Below, piece by piece: positions 22,471 through 30,432 of a stretch of 30,432 bases of DNA. Under the pieces are notes generated by a model. The model did no database searches, was not told the DNA's origin, and saw only the letters and a list, made by a program, of their open reading frames with translations. The position numbers and the translations under genes are program-made. The DNA is from JBFIHF01 sp964411125. Lineage in GTDB: Bacteria; Myxococcota_A; Bradymonadia; Bradymonadales; Bradymonadaceae. The stretch is from NCBI GenBank assembly GCA_964411125.1, contig CAYPJU010000080.1, positions 1-30,432 on the forward strand, written 5' to 3'. Each line of letters opens with the position of its first letter. Within the stretch, counting starts at the first letter, position 1.

Positions 22471-24492
22471 TCATTGCTGGTGCTCGGGCGCCTCCGCGGG
22501 AAGATCGCGCCCTTCTTCTAGAAAGAACTTCCAGATCCGCTGCCCGTAGGGGTACGGCGAGGCGCCCATCATGCACGCCGACCAGAGGAGTTGCAGGTCG
22601 GTGCCGGTGTGCTTCCAGAAGTACCCACCGTCGACGGTGCAGTGAAAGTACGGCGTCTCGCAGTCCCATGTCTCGCAGCGGCCGGTGGCGAGCCTCGAGT
22701 ACGTCTTCGCCTTTCCCTCGCACCGATGGCGTCGTCGCCAGAGTTCTCTGTGTTGCTCATGGGACAATGTCTCTCGCCCGTTGCACGCCTTCCCCCCTTC
22801 GATGGGGTGCCACTTGTCCTCGGTGCCCATGATGTACATGAGCGGCACACCGGGGTCTTCGCAGGCGAACTTCTGATCGGTGATCCACATCGCGCCGAGC
22901 GCGACGGCGGACAGGGGGACTTCGCACATTACCCGTTCGGAGAGGAATTTGGAGCCGATGCCCTGACCGACCGCGTAGAGCCGGGTAGGGTCGACGCAGT
23001 AGTTCTGGCGGGTGTGCTCGAGGGCGTGCTGCACGAGCTCCATGTCGTCGGACGCAACCCAGGGGGCGATACCGTCCTGGGTAGTGGGCGCGACGACGAG
23101 AAACTCCCCATCGCCGGCCAGGCTGCGAAACTCTCGGAGGAGGTTCTCCCCCGTCACCGTGGAGCGGTCGAACGCGAGGACGACCGGATAGGGGACCGTG
23201 CCGTCGTATTTCGACGGTGCGTGGGTCTTCCACTGGCGCATCGAGCGGAGCGGTACGCTGTAGGTCCTGGTCTTCGTCCGTGGTGGCTGGTCGCAGCCGG
23301 ACGTCCCGGCGGACGGCGCCATGTCCGTGCCGACGTCGTGGCCGGTCGCGACGTCCCGTGCGCCACCCACGTCGGCGATGTCGTCTCGAGCCAGGGCGCC
23401 GGCTCGTGGGGCGATTTGTGGCGGTGCCGCCGCATGGACCGACCGAGACGGCGCAGGCGGCTCCGCGGAGCGAGGCGCGTGGCGATGGGGTGTGGCCAGA
23501 CGATACACGAGTGCTCCGAACACGACGGCGCACAAGACGCCCACGGCGAGGACTACGAGAGCGACCTTGGTCGTCGAAGCACGTCGGGGGCGAGCCCCGG
23601 CGCTCCCGCCCCGTTCCGCCGAGTTGCCCGCTGGATCGGGCGCCGGTCGGGCCTCGAGCGCATCGAGCACGTCGAACGCCGACTGAAACCGGTGGCGTGG
23701 ATCCCGCTCCACCATTCGCCGCAGGACGGACTGAACGGGTCCGCTCACCCCCTCGAGCCCGTCGAGCCGCAGAGGCGTTTCGGCGAGCTGCTCAACCAGA
23801 ATGTCACGCGGATCGTCACCCGGGACGGCAGGCCGACCGACGATCGTCTCGTAAGCCAGCAGACCCAGGCTGTAGAGATCGGAGGCCGGCGAGAGAGGCG
23901 CCCCGCAGATCTGTTCGGGCGCCATGTAGCGGGGCGTCCCGATCACCTCGCCGGTCTGCGTGACGGTGAACGCGTCGGTCTCGGTCTCGAGCGGCTTCGC
24001 GATGCCGAAGTCGATCAGCTTCACCCGGTGGGGATCGTCCATGTAGGGAGCGACGAGCACGTTCGCTGGCTTGATGTCGCGGTGCAGAATTCCGACCGAG
24101 TGAGCCTCCCCCAACGAGCCGCAGAGCTGGCGCAGGACGTGAACCCCGACGGCTTCGCCGAGGCCTCGTCGGGTTCGGATCAACGAGGCGAGGTCTCCGC
24201 CCGACAGGTACTCGGAGACCATGTAGAGCAGCCCGTCGGCTGTCTCACCGAAGTCGAAGAGGGTGAGCGTGTGCGGATCTCGAAGGCCTGCGAGGAGCCT
24301 CGCTTCTCGCAGGAAGCGTCGGGAGACGGTGAAGTCGTAGCCTCGCGGGCCGGGGAGGAGAACCTTGACCGCGACGTCGCGCGACGTGCTGATCTCTCGA
24401 GCACGGAAGACGATCGCAAACCCTCCCCTGCCGACGGTCTCGAGTAGTTTGTATTTGTTCTGAAAAGTCTCGCCGGGAGCCGGGATACGCAT
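22471..24492 (-). CDS. Transmembrane Ser/Thr kinase with exported LpqC/esterase-like pseudoenzyme domain (paralogue)
   Basis: 673 residues, same plan as the product of 18075-20108. Kinase domain: GRGGFA (21-26), Lys43, HRDIKPAN (137-144, Asp139), DFG (161-163), APE (191-193). Membrane helix about 309-330, Ala/Pro-rich linker to 398, exported domain 400-673. Its ten cysteines (400, 499, 523, 544, 570, 591, 606, 611, 618, 640) sit exactly eight positions before those of the paralogue from the second onward, so roughly the last 175 residues align without gaps. The expected serine elbow reads AVGQGIGS (507-514), and the region of the usual catalytic His reads GGYFW, lacking His, so hydrolysis is very unlikely. 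Kinase residues are intact. ATG 24492 is closely preceded by TATAGT. Same strand as the RapA-like gene. Confidence 0.88.
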   Translation of the reverse strand: MRIPAPGETFQNKYKLLETVGRGGFAIVFRAREISTSRDVAVKVLLPGPRGYDFTVSRRFLREARLLAGLRDPHTLTLFDFGETADGLLYMVSEYLSGGDLASLIRTRRGLGEAVGVHVLRQLCGSLGEAHSVGILHRDIKPANVLVAPYMDDPHRVKLIDFGIAKPLETETDAFTVTQTGEVIGTPRYMAPEQICGAPLSPASDLYSLGLLAYETIVGRPAVPGDDPRDILVEQLAETPLRLDGLEGVSGPVQSVLRRMVERDPRHRFQSAFDVLDALEARPAPDPAGNSAERGGSAGARPRRASTTKVALVVLAVGVLCAVVFGALVYRLATPHRHAPRSAEPPAPSRSVHAAAPPQIAPRAGALARDDIADVGGARDVATGHDVGTDMAPSAGTSGCDQPPRTKTRTYSVPLRSMRQWKTHAPSKYDGTVPYPVVLAFDRSTVTGENLLREFRSLAGDGEFLVVAPTTQDGIAPWVASDDMELVQHALEHTRQNYCVDPTRLYAVGQGIGSKFLSERVMCEVPLSAVALGAMWITDQKFACEDPGVPLMYIMGTEDKWHPIEGGKACNGRETLSHEQHRELWRRRHRCEGKAKTYSRLATGRCETWDCETPYFHCTVDGGYFWKHTGTDLQLLWSACMMGASPYPYGQRIWKFFLEEGRDLPAEAPEHQQ

Positions 24493-24498
24493 GTTCCG

Positions 24499-24504
24499 AC
24501 TATA
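24499..24504 (-). promoter_or_regulatory. Candidate -10 box, possible leaderless kinase mRNA
   Basis: TATAGT on the minus strand matches five of six -10 positions and ends six bases before the ATG of the second kinase gene. Normal spacing would start the transcript at or very near the A of ATG, i.e. a leaderless mRNA. No good -35 box is visible 16-18 bases upstream, so support is modest. Confidence 0.3.
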
Positions 24505-24558
24505 CCGCCAAAACTTGGGAGCGGAACCCCGAGGGGCGAAAGGGCCGAGGAGGTCGTT

Positions 24559-24780
24559 CTATCGAACACCCCGAAAGCTCGCCCCGGCCCCGACCGAAGA
24601 CTGCATCTTTGGACCCGCGGTGGCTCGCTCGCCTTTCGTCACGGCTACGGGCGCGGCCGTCGGCGACCGCCGGATGATCGAGGCGGACTTCGCGCGGTTT
24701 GCCTGTTCACGCTCGCGTTCGGCGAGCTGAAGCGCAAACGAGAGCGCATCGAGGGGCATTTCTATCCAGACGTTCGACAT
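24559..24780 (-). CDS. Small hypothetical protein
   Basis: 73 residues; not recognised. ATG 24780 has GGGAG six bases upstream, the main support for it being real. The sequence starts MSNVWIEMPLDAL and continues as a charged amphipathic helix (LQLAEREREQANRAK, about 19-33), then a basic, Ala/Ser/Gly-rich and probably disordered tail. It lies in the gap between the second kinase gene (67 bases downstream, same strand) and the divergent methylase gene. A longer in-frame extension to 24957 lacks a start signal. Could be a small regulator co-transcribed with the kinase, or not a gene. Confidence 0.4.
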   Translation of the reverse strand: MSNVWIEMPLDALSFALQLAEREREQANRAKSASIIRRSPTAAPVAVTKGERATAGPKMQSSVGAGASFRGVR

Positions 24781-25017
24781 CCGTGTCTCCCGGTGGTGGG
24801 TCCGCCTTCCGTGGCAGATCTCAGGTGTACGCGGATGTAGGACAACCGCAATTTTTTCGACAGATCGAACGGGAAAGGTGCTCCTCCGAAAAACGGAGAC
24901 AACCCTCGGGACCGCATTCTGATTGGCCGAGCCGCTCGCCCCGAAAAAAGTACGCAACGGAAGCGGCCCGCGGCCGAAAACGACCTCGCTGGATTCAACC
25001 CCGAAGAGGTCAATGAA
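24781..25017. other. Intergenic region upstream of the methylase gene
   Basis: This 237-base stretch contains short A- and T-runs unusual for the window (near 24852 and 24954) and a small hairpin, CTCCG (24884-24888) pairing with CGGAG (24894-24898) around AAAAA. It should carry the promoters for the methylase operon and for the small minus-strand gene. I could not pick a confident -35/-10 pair. Confidence 0.4.
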
Positions 25018-28000
25018 ATGGAAATTGTCGATACGAACGATTCACTGACGCACCTGCTCGGCGAAGGTGCGACCACCGAGCTCCTCGAAGAGCTCGGTCA
25101 TACGGTCCACCCGGTCCCGATTCCCCCCGCCGGGCTCGCCGCGTGGGGCTTCGAGGGCGAGCCCGTAGAAGGCGTGACGGCGCTGGTGGCCGAGGGAGGC
25201 CTGCGGATCCTGGAGGCGCGGGGACTCGACCCGAAAACGCGGCGCCGAATGGCGATCGCCGTGGCGCGACGCAACCCGGTCGTCACGACGTTGTGGGTCT
25301 GGGTGGACGAGACGGAGATCACCTTTGCGCACGTCGGGCGAGGAGCAGACGGTCGGCCCTTCGTGCGGTCGATGGAGATCTCGCGGCAGCACCCCGACCC
25401 CGTCGGGCTGGATCAGGTCCGTGCGCTGTCCACCTCGCGGATCGTCGCGGTCGACAGCGACGACGCGGCGCGCTACCGCGCCCATTACGAAGAGGTTCTC
25501 GATCACGAGGGGTTGACGCGGGAGTTCTTCGGGCGGTTCCGCGAAGCGCTCGACGAGCTGGTCGGTTCGATCCGAAACGGACCGACGGCGCCCCGCGAAC
25601 GTCATGACGTGGCGCTGGTGACGCTCCTTCGTGTGGTCTTCCTCTACTTTCTGCAGCGCAAGGGCATCCTGGACGGCGACCCGCGCTATCTGAGCCGACG
25701 CCTGCACGGTTCGCTGCAGGACGGGGAGTCGTTTCACGACGGGCTGCTGCGGCCGCTCTTCTTCGGAGTCCTCAACACCCCGGACGAAGAGCGTGACGCG
25801 CAGGCGAAGGCGCTCGGCGCGATCCCTTTCCTCAATGGTGGCCTCTTCGAGCCGACCCCCGTCGAGCGTGCATGGCCTGACGTCGGCTGGTCGAACGCCA
25901 CGTGGGCGGCGCTCCTCCACGGCTTCTTCGATCGCTTTCACTTCACGGCGACGGAGCCCGAGGGGTGCGACGAGGCCCGGGTCGTCGACCCGGAGATGCT
26001 GGGACGCGTCTTCGAGGGTTTGATGTACGGTGACGACCGGCGCAAATCAGGGGCTTTCTACACGCCGCGAGACGTCGTCCGTCAGATCGTCGAGCGAGCG
26101 GTGACCACCAGGCTCGGTGCGATGGTGGACCGTGACGATCTGGCCCCCTACGAGGTCCCGACCGATCCGGGGATCCGACGGGCGTTGTCGGACGCGCTGG
26201 CGAAGATCACGATCCTCGACCCCGCGGTCGGGACCGGGGCGTTCGTGCTGGAGGCACTCACGGTGCTGCGCCGGTGGCGCGAAGAGCTCGGAGGGCGGGT
26301 GGACTGGGCGTCGACGCGCGCGATCCTGCACCGCAACCTCTTCGGCGTCGACGCGAACCCGACGGCGATTCGCCTCTGCGAGCTCCGGCTCTGGCTGGCG
26401 CTCCTCGGCTCCCTGCAACCGGGGGACGCGGTCGAGCCGCTGCCGAACCTCTCGCACCGTGTGGTCGCGGGGGATTCGCTCGTGGAGCCGGGGGATGTGG
26501 TCGCCCGCACGGTCGCTGGGACTACCGTCGTCAGCGCGGAGACCGCGGTCAGGATCCGCTCCGCCGAACGGGATCACGCATTTCTCGAGGATCGCTATCT
26601 CGTCGCGCATGGAGCCGAGAAACTGATCGTCCGGGCGTCCCTGGACACAGCTCGCAAACAACTCCAACGCGAGGTCCTCGAGGGGAGGCGGCGCATGCTG
26701 CTCGACCGCCGCGAGGCGCTGCGGCCAGCGCTGGAGTCGGAGGGACTCTTCGGAGAGTGCCGGCCCGACCCTGAGTGCAGACGGGCGGCGGCAGGGATCG
26801 AAGCCGCGCTAGGAGAGCTCGACGAAGCGATGACGAGCCTCGACGACGACCGCCGTGCGAGCGGATTCGCGTGGGCCGGAACGTTCGGTGAGGTGGCCCG
26901 GCGCGGCTTCGACGTCGTGGTGACCAACCCGCCGTGGATCCGCGCCCACCGGGTCGGTCGCGAGTCGCGACGGCTTCACACCGCTCGCTATCGCTCTGCG
27001 TCGAACGAGCTCTGGAAGGGGGCCCGGGAGCTCGGTATCCGGGCGCCGTTCGGGACGCAGTCCGACCTGTCGGCCCTCTTCGTGGAGCGCTCCCTGGAGC
27101 TTCTCGCGCCCGGTGGAGTCCTCGCCGCCCTCGTCCCCGCAAAGCTGTTTCGGAGTCTGCACGGCGCGTCGCTACGTCGAGTCCTCGCCGAGCATCGAAT
27201 CGATGCGTGGGAGGACCTGTCCGACGCCGACCGCTCGCTCTTCGAAGCGACGACCTACCCGGCCATCCTCCACGTGCGTCGCGAACGGCCGAGCTCGTCG
27301 CCGACGCAGGTCCGGCTCTGGCGGGGCACCGGATGTCGGGAGTTTCGGGTGAGCAGCGACGCGCTGCCCGCCGGACGAACACCGGGAGCGCCGTGGTTCG
27401 TCGCGCCTCCCGAAGTGATGGATGCGCTGGAGGCGGTGGGTGAGACGGTCCCGCTCGGCGCGGTGACCGGATTCGCTCCTCGGCGCGGGATCTTCACCGG
27501 CGCGAACGACCTCTTCCTGCGCCCGGCCGGCGGATTCGAGGACGAGCTCGGCCCCGAGGTCCGGCCCTTCGTGCGACGCGTCGTCAGCGGGAGCAGCCTC
27601 GGTGAGGGAGAAGCTCTCGAAATCCTCTGGTGCTACGACGCTTCCGGACGCCCGTTACCTGACGTGCCCGCGGTCCTTCGGAACTACTTCGGGGAGCACC
27701 TCGCCCGGTTGGAGTCGCGCTCCGATCACGACGCCGCCCTCCCCCCCTGGCAGGTCTTCCGTGTACGCCCGGAACTGCTCGGGCCGAAAGTCGTCTGGCG
27801 CGACATGGGACCGCACCTCGAAGCGACCGTCCTCGAGGGGGACGAGGTCCCGCTCAACACCGTGTATTGCATCCCATGCGCAGAGCCCCGCGCAGCCCAC
27901 AATCTAGCCCAATGGCTCAACAGCTCGACCGCGCGGGCTTTCGCGTACGCGCTGGGTGAGCGGGCACGGGGCGGCTGGCGCCGTCACTTCTCGTGGCTCC

Positions 28001-28149
28001 TTCGGATGCTCCCGATCCCCATCGCCGCGGCGCGATCGGGGTTTCGGGAGGGGGCCCGTGCTCCGCTCAGTGCAGATCAGGAACGAACTCTCGAGAAGTT
28101 CATGCTCGGCCCGAGACTGAATTCTCCCATCGCGGGAGGCGCGAAATGA
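25018..28149 (+). CDS. Large class I DNA adenine methyltransferase (Eco57I/PglX/DrmMI-like)
   Basis: 1043 residues. Should methylate adenine N6 in DNA with S-adenosylmethionine. GAFYTP (345-350) is the motif X region, DPAVGTGAF (401-409) motif I, FGVDANPTAIRLCELRLWL (442-460) motif II/III region, and NPPW (637-640) catalytic motif IV. About 180 residues between motifs I and IV include a charged helical insertion (540-610). The C-terminal 350 residues are probably the target-recognition part. Residues 1-150 are beta-rich but show no PD-(D/E)xK signature I can point to, so a fused nuclease as in type IIG enzymes is not supported. ATG 25018 has GAGG eight bases upstream. It overlaps the helicase gene by ATGA (28146-28149). 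The pair resembles drmMI/drmD of DISARM or pglX/helicase pairs of BREX. Confidence 0.88.
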   Translation: MEIVDTNDSLTHLLGEGATTELLEELGHTVHPVPIPPAGLAAWGFEGEPVEGVTALVAEGGLRILEARGLDPKTRRRMAIAVARRNPVVTTLWVWVDETEITFAHVGRGADGRPFVRSMEISRQHPDPVGLDQVRALSTSRIVAVDSDDAARYRAHYEEVLDHEGLTREFFGRFREALDELVGSIRNGPTAPRERHDVALVTLLRVVFLYFLQRKGILDGDPRYLSRRLHGSLQDGESFHDGLLRPLFFGVLNTPDEERDAQAKALGAIPFLNGGLFEPTPVERAWPDVGWSNATWAALLHGFFDRFHFTATEPEGCDEARVVDPEMLGRVFEGLMYGDDRRKSGAFYTPRDVVRQIVERAVTTRLGAMVDRDDLAPYEVPTDPGIRRALSDALAKITILDPAVGTGAFVLEALTVLRRWREELGGRVDWASTRAILHRNLFGVDANPTAIRLCELRLWLALLGSLQPGDAVEPLPNLSHRVVAGDSLVEPGDVVARTVAGTTVVSAETAVRIRSAERDHAFLEDRYLVAHGAEKLIVRASLDTARKQLQREVLEGRRRMLLDRREALRPALESEGLFGECRPDPECRRAAAGIEAALGELDEAMTSLDDDRRASGFAWAGTFGEVARRGFDVVVTNPPWIRAHRVGRESRRLHTARYRSASNELWKGARELGIRAPFGTQSDLSALFVERSLELLAPGGVLAALVPAKLFRSLHGASLRRVLAEHRIDAWEDLSDADRSLFEATTYPAILHVRRERPSSSPTQVRLWRGTGCREFRVSSDALPAGRTPGAPWFVAPPEVMDALEAVGETVPLGAVTGFAPRRGIFTGANDLFLRPAGGFEDELGPEVRPFVRRVVSGSSLGEGEALEILWCYDASGRPLPDVPAVLRNYFGEHLARLESRSDHDAALPPWQVFRVRPELLGPKVVWRDMGPHLEATVLEGDEVPLNTVYCIPCAEPRAAHNLAQWLNSSTARAFAYALGERARGGWRRHFSWLLRMLPIPIAAARSGFREGARAPLSADQERTLEKFMLGPRLNSPIAGGAK

Positions 28150-30362
28150 CCACGGTCAGCGAAGTTGCACGTGGGTTGTTGGAGGGTGCGACTCCCGGAC
28201 GCGAAGACCTCGAAGGTCTGGACCTCGCCGCGTTTCAGGCCCGCGCGGTAGACCGTCTCGTCGCGACCATCGAGTCGTGGGGTGGGGCGCTCCTCGCCGA
28301 CGACGTCGGGCTCGGGAAGACGCGTGTGGCACTCACGGTGGCGAGGATATGGTCGACCCGGCTCCGACGAGTCGGCGTGAGGGGGCCGGTGGTCTGTGTC
28401 GTCCCGTCGAGGACACTGAGGCAGTGGAGAGATGCGGCGGAAGCGGCCGGTTTCGCCCGTGACGCCGTACGGTTCGTCACCCACAGCGCTCTGAGCCGAG
28501 GCGACGACTCGACGACGACTGCACCGGCGTTCCTCGTGGTGGACGAAGCGCACCGATTTCGAAACCGCAGGACGAAGCGTCGAGCGCGCCTGGAGCGAGC
28601 GCTCGGTGCGCCGTTGCTCCTGTTGACCGCGACACCGGTCGTCAACGCGACCGACGATCTGCGGAGTCTGCTGGAACTCTTCGTGGAGGACGCCGACGTG
28701 GCGAGGGTGACCGGGTACGACCTGGAGACGACGTTCGCGCTTGCGGCTAGTGGGGGTCGGACGCTCGAGGAGCTGCTCCGGGAGGTGGTCGTCCGTCGAA
28801 TTCGTCCGTCTGACGGCGGCTTTGGGGACCGGCCAGGCATCCGGCTCGAGCTCCTCACCTACGAGGCGAGCGACGCGGAGGGGTGGCTCTGGACGAACCT
28901 CGAGGGAGAGCTCGGTCGGATGGAGAACACGGCGTTTCTGGAAGACTGGCCGCGGGGGCTCTTCATCGAGTACGTCCTTCGCCTCTGGGAGTCGGGGCCC
29001 GACGCCTTCTCGGCCGGCCTCGGTGAATTGATCGCGTACCACAGACGCTGGCTCGAGGCGGTCGGCGCCGGTGGCCGACTCACGCGCGCCGACTTTCGGG
29101 ATTCGTTCGCGCACGCCGCCGACCAGCAGGTCTTCGGGTTTCTCTTCGAGTCGGGCCCCACCTCCTCGCGTGACGAGGTCGAGGCGGTTCGGCGAGATCT
29201 GGACATCCTGCTGGGGCTCGATCGACGCCTGGAGCCGCTGCTTCAGGCAAACTCGGGACGTGAAGCCGCAGTCGCGGACCTCGCGGCAGACGGCGAAAAG
29301 CTCCTCGTGTTCACGAGCTACCGCAACGCGGCGATCGGGCTGTACGAGCGGCTCGTCGCGGCGCTCGGTCCGCGGGCAAAGGTAGGGGTAGTGACCGGGT
29401 CGGAAGCGAGAGCGACCGGGCTCGGGCGTACGACTGGCACCGAGGTGGTCCGGCGGTTCGCTCCGCGCTCGCAAGGGGCGTCGTACCGACCGCACGAATC
29501 CCTAGACGTTCTCGTCGCGACGGACTGCCTCTCGGAGGGGATGAACCTGCAGGATTGCGGGCGAGTCGTTCTGGTGGACCTCCCGTATACTCCCGTGGCC
29601 GTTCAGCAGAGGATCGGTCGGCTCGTGAGGCCGGGGAGCCGGCACGACGTGGTCACGGTCTACCTTCCGCGACCGAGCGTGTGGAACGACAGCCTCGGGA
29701 TGCGAAGGCGCCTCGACGAGAAGCTTCACGCCACCGACGACGCCGCGGTTCCGATGGACTCGGTCCTCCGTCGCACGCCGCAGGCTGCAGATCCCCTCCG
29801 CCCGCTGGACGACCTCGACCATCTCGCGCACGCCTTCGCCGTCCCCGGCCAGCACGTCCGGGGGTGCTGGCGCGCCGGCTCTTCCCCCTTGCCCGGACTC
29901 GCGGCGATCGGGCTCGCCGAGGTCGTCCAGGACGGACGCAGGCGTCCATGGCTCTTCGGCGTGGGCTCCGCGGGAGGGGTGGTCTCCCTCGAAGTGGTCG
30001 TCGAAGCGCTCGCCGAGTTGGTTCACGACACCACAGAGGTCGAGGGGGTAGAGCCGCCCGCCTGGATGACCGCGGTCATTGCGAGAAAAATCGGGCACCT
30101 CGAAGCTGCGAGGCTCAGTCCGCCCGCGCTCTCCCTCGACGACGTCGAGGTCGCGGCGTGGGTCGCGCTGGAGGACGTCCCCGAACGTGAGACGCTGCGC
30201 GACCGACTGCTCCGTCCGCAGTCGATCGCGGTTCGTAGGTCGCTCGAAGCTCTCCTGGAGACCAACGCGCCGCAGCGGCTGCGGCGATACGTGGAGGGAC
30301 TCGAACCGAGGGGAAGTTCGCCTGTAGAAGTCGCTCTGGTGACCGCGGTCATCTTCGACTGA
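28146..30362 (+). CDS. SNF2-family helicase/translocase coupled to the methylase
   Basis: 738 residues from ATG 28146, preceded by GGGAGG at six bases. Superfamily 2 motor: Walker A DDVGLGKT (52-59), DEAH (133-136), LTATP (160-164), a mostly helical insertion between lobes (about 180-370), motif V CLSEGMNLQ (461-469), motif VI QQRIGRLVRPG (487-497). The C-terminal 230 residues are unassigned. It would translocate on or remodel DNA with ATP. Overlap with the methylase gene implies a joint product or complex. Motif wording is close to that of the RapA-like ATPase at 20113-22404, but the RapA N- and C-terminal domains are absent. No nuclease motif was seen. The gene ends just before the dispersed repeat, so the operon probably has two genes only. 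Confidence 0.87.
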   Translation: MTTVSEVARGLLEGATPGREDLEGLDLAAFQARAVDRLVATIESWGGALLADDVGLGKTRVALTVARIWSTRLRRVGVRGPVVCVVPSRTLRQWRDAAEAAGFARDAVRFVTHSALSRGDDSTTTAPAFLVVDEAHRFRNRRTKRRARLERALGAPLLLLTATPVVNATDDLRSLLELFVEDADVARVTGYDLETTFALAASGGRTLEELLREVVVRRIRPSDGGFGDRPGIRLELLTYEASDAEGWLWTNLEGELGRMENTAFLEDWPRGLFIEYVLRLWESGPDAFSAGLGELIAYHRRWLEAVGAGGRLTRADFRDSFAHAADQQVFGFLFESGPTSSRDEVEAVRRDLDILLGLDRRLEPLLQANSGREAAVADLAADGEKLLVFTSYRNAAIGLYERLVAALGPRAKVGVVTGSEARATGLGRTTGTEVVRRFAPRSQGASYRPHESLDVLVATDCLSEGMNLQDCGRVVLVDLPYTPVAVQQRIGRLVRPGSRHDVVTVYLPRPSVWNDSLGMRRRLDEKLHATDDAAVPMDSVLRRTPQAADPLRPLDDLDHLAHAFAVPGQHVRGCWRAGSSPLPGLAAIGLAEVVQDGRRRPWLFGVGSAGGVVSLEVVVEALAELVHDTTEVEGVEPPAWMTAVIARKIGHLEAARLSPPALSLDDVEVAAWVALEDVPERETLRDRLLRPQSIAVRRSLEALLETNAPQRLRRYVEGLEPRGSSPVEVALVTAVIFD

Positions 30363-30370
30363 ACAGGTCC

Positions 30371-30432
30371 GCGGCTGGAAGCCCGTCCAGCGATCTGGCG
30401 CATCCGCGCGCGTGCATGGGTCGGGCTGGAAG
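30371..30432. repeat. Dispersed hairpin repeat, cut by the window end
   Basis: GCGGCTGGAAGCCCGTC (30371-30387) differs at three positions from the unit at 3261. GCATGGGTCGGGCTGGAAG (30414-30432) is identical over 19 bases to 3286-3304 and runs off the window. The unit spacing is larger (about 50 bases start to start) than the 33 bases of the first locus. It follows the helicase stop codon by nine bases, again a 3' intergenic position. Confidence 0.8.

Noticed and set aside
20308..22521. Very long open frame on the plus strand (also 5147-7534 plus, 22591-24447 plus, 15707-17875 plus, 357-2099 minus, 17559-19973 minus).
   Set aside because: Each lies antisense to a gene with clear conserved motifs, has Arg/Asp/Val-rich composition typical of GC-rich shadow frames, and shows no family motif.
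18075..30362. Kinases + methylase + helicase read as a BREX/Pgl-type system (PglW kinase, PglX methylase).
   Set aside because: The kinases are membrane-anchored with exported domains, unlike PglW, are on separate transcripts, and no pglZ or brxC-like gene is present.

Overview
The window is about 30 kb of GC-rich DNA (roughly two thirds G+C by eye) from what looks like a myxobacterium-like organism (Myxococcota, formerly Deltaproteobacteria). The clues are three membrane-anchored eukaryotic-type Ser/Thr kinases, a propeller protein with the DVWAVGD repeats typical of that group, and a large hybrid sensor kinase. Species cannot be named from the sequence; a sucrose-synthesis operon would suit a salt- or desiccation-exposed lifestyle, but that is inference. 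I saw no rRNA, tRNA, CRISPR array, transposase or prophage gene.

Left part (1-8961): the 3' end of a propeller-repeat protein; a kinase with six predicted membrane helices; a two-copy hairpin repeat; a small predicted lipoprotein; and a translationally coupled hybrid histidine kinase / OmpR-type regulator pair whose sensor domain carries a c-type heme motif. A 437-base divergent gap with a perfect palindrome separates this pair from a JmjC/cupin_8-like protein with an unusual HxH metal motif.

Centre (9183-17347): a tightly packed four-gene operon for sucrose phosphate synthase, sucrose-phosphate phosphatase, a PfkB-type (probable fructo-) kinase and amylosucrase. Together they would make sucrose from UDP-glucose and fructose-6-phosphate, convert it to alpha-glucan plus fructose, and return the fructose to the hexose-phosphate pool. 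It meets head-on a PEP synthase / short-chain dehydrogenase operon; the final amylosucrase and dehydrogenase stop codons share a CTAG palindrome. PEP synthase would feed gluconeogenesis.

Right-centre (17637-24780): a small membrane protein, then two paralogous transmembrane kinases facing each other around a RapA-like RNA polymerase-recycling ATPase. Both kinases end in an exported domain resembling LpqC/feruloyl-esterase-type alpha/beta hydrolases, with ten cysteines at matching positions but no recognisable nucleophile serine. They look like kinases with a pseudoenzyme sensor, the most novel item here.

Right end (25018-30432): a DNA adenine methylase of about 1040 residues overlapping by ATGA with an SNF2-family helicase, a two-gene unit resembling the methylase/helicase components of DISARM or BREX-type defence without the other known parts. 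The window ends inside a second copy of the dispersed hairpin repeat seen near 3261.
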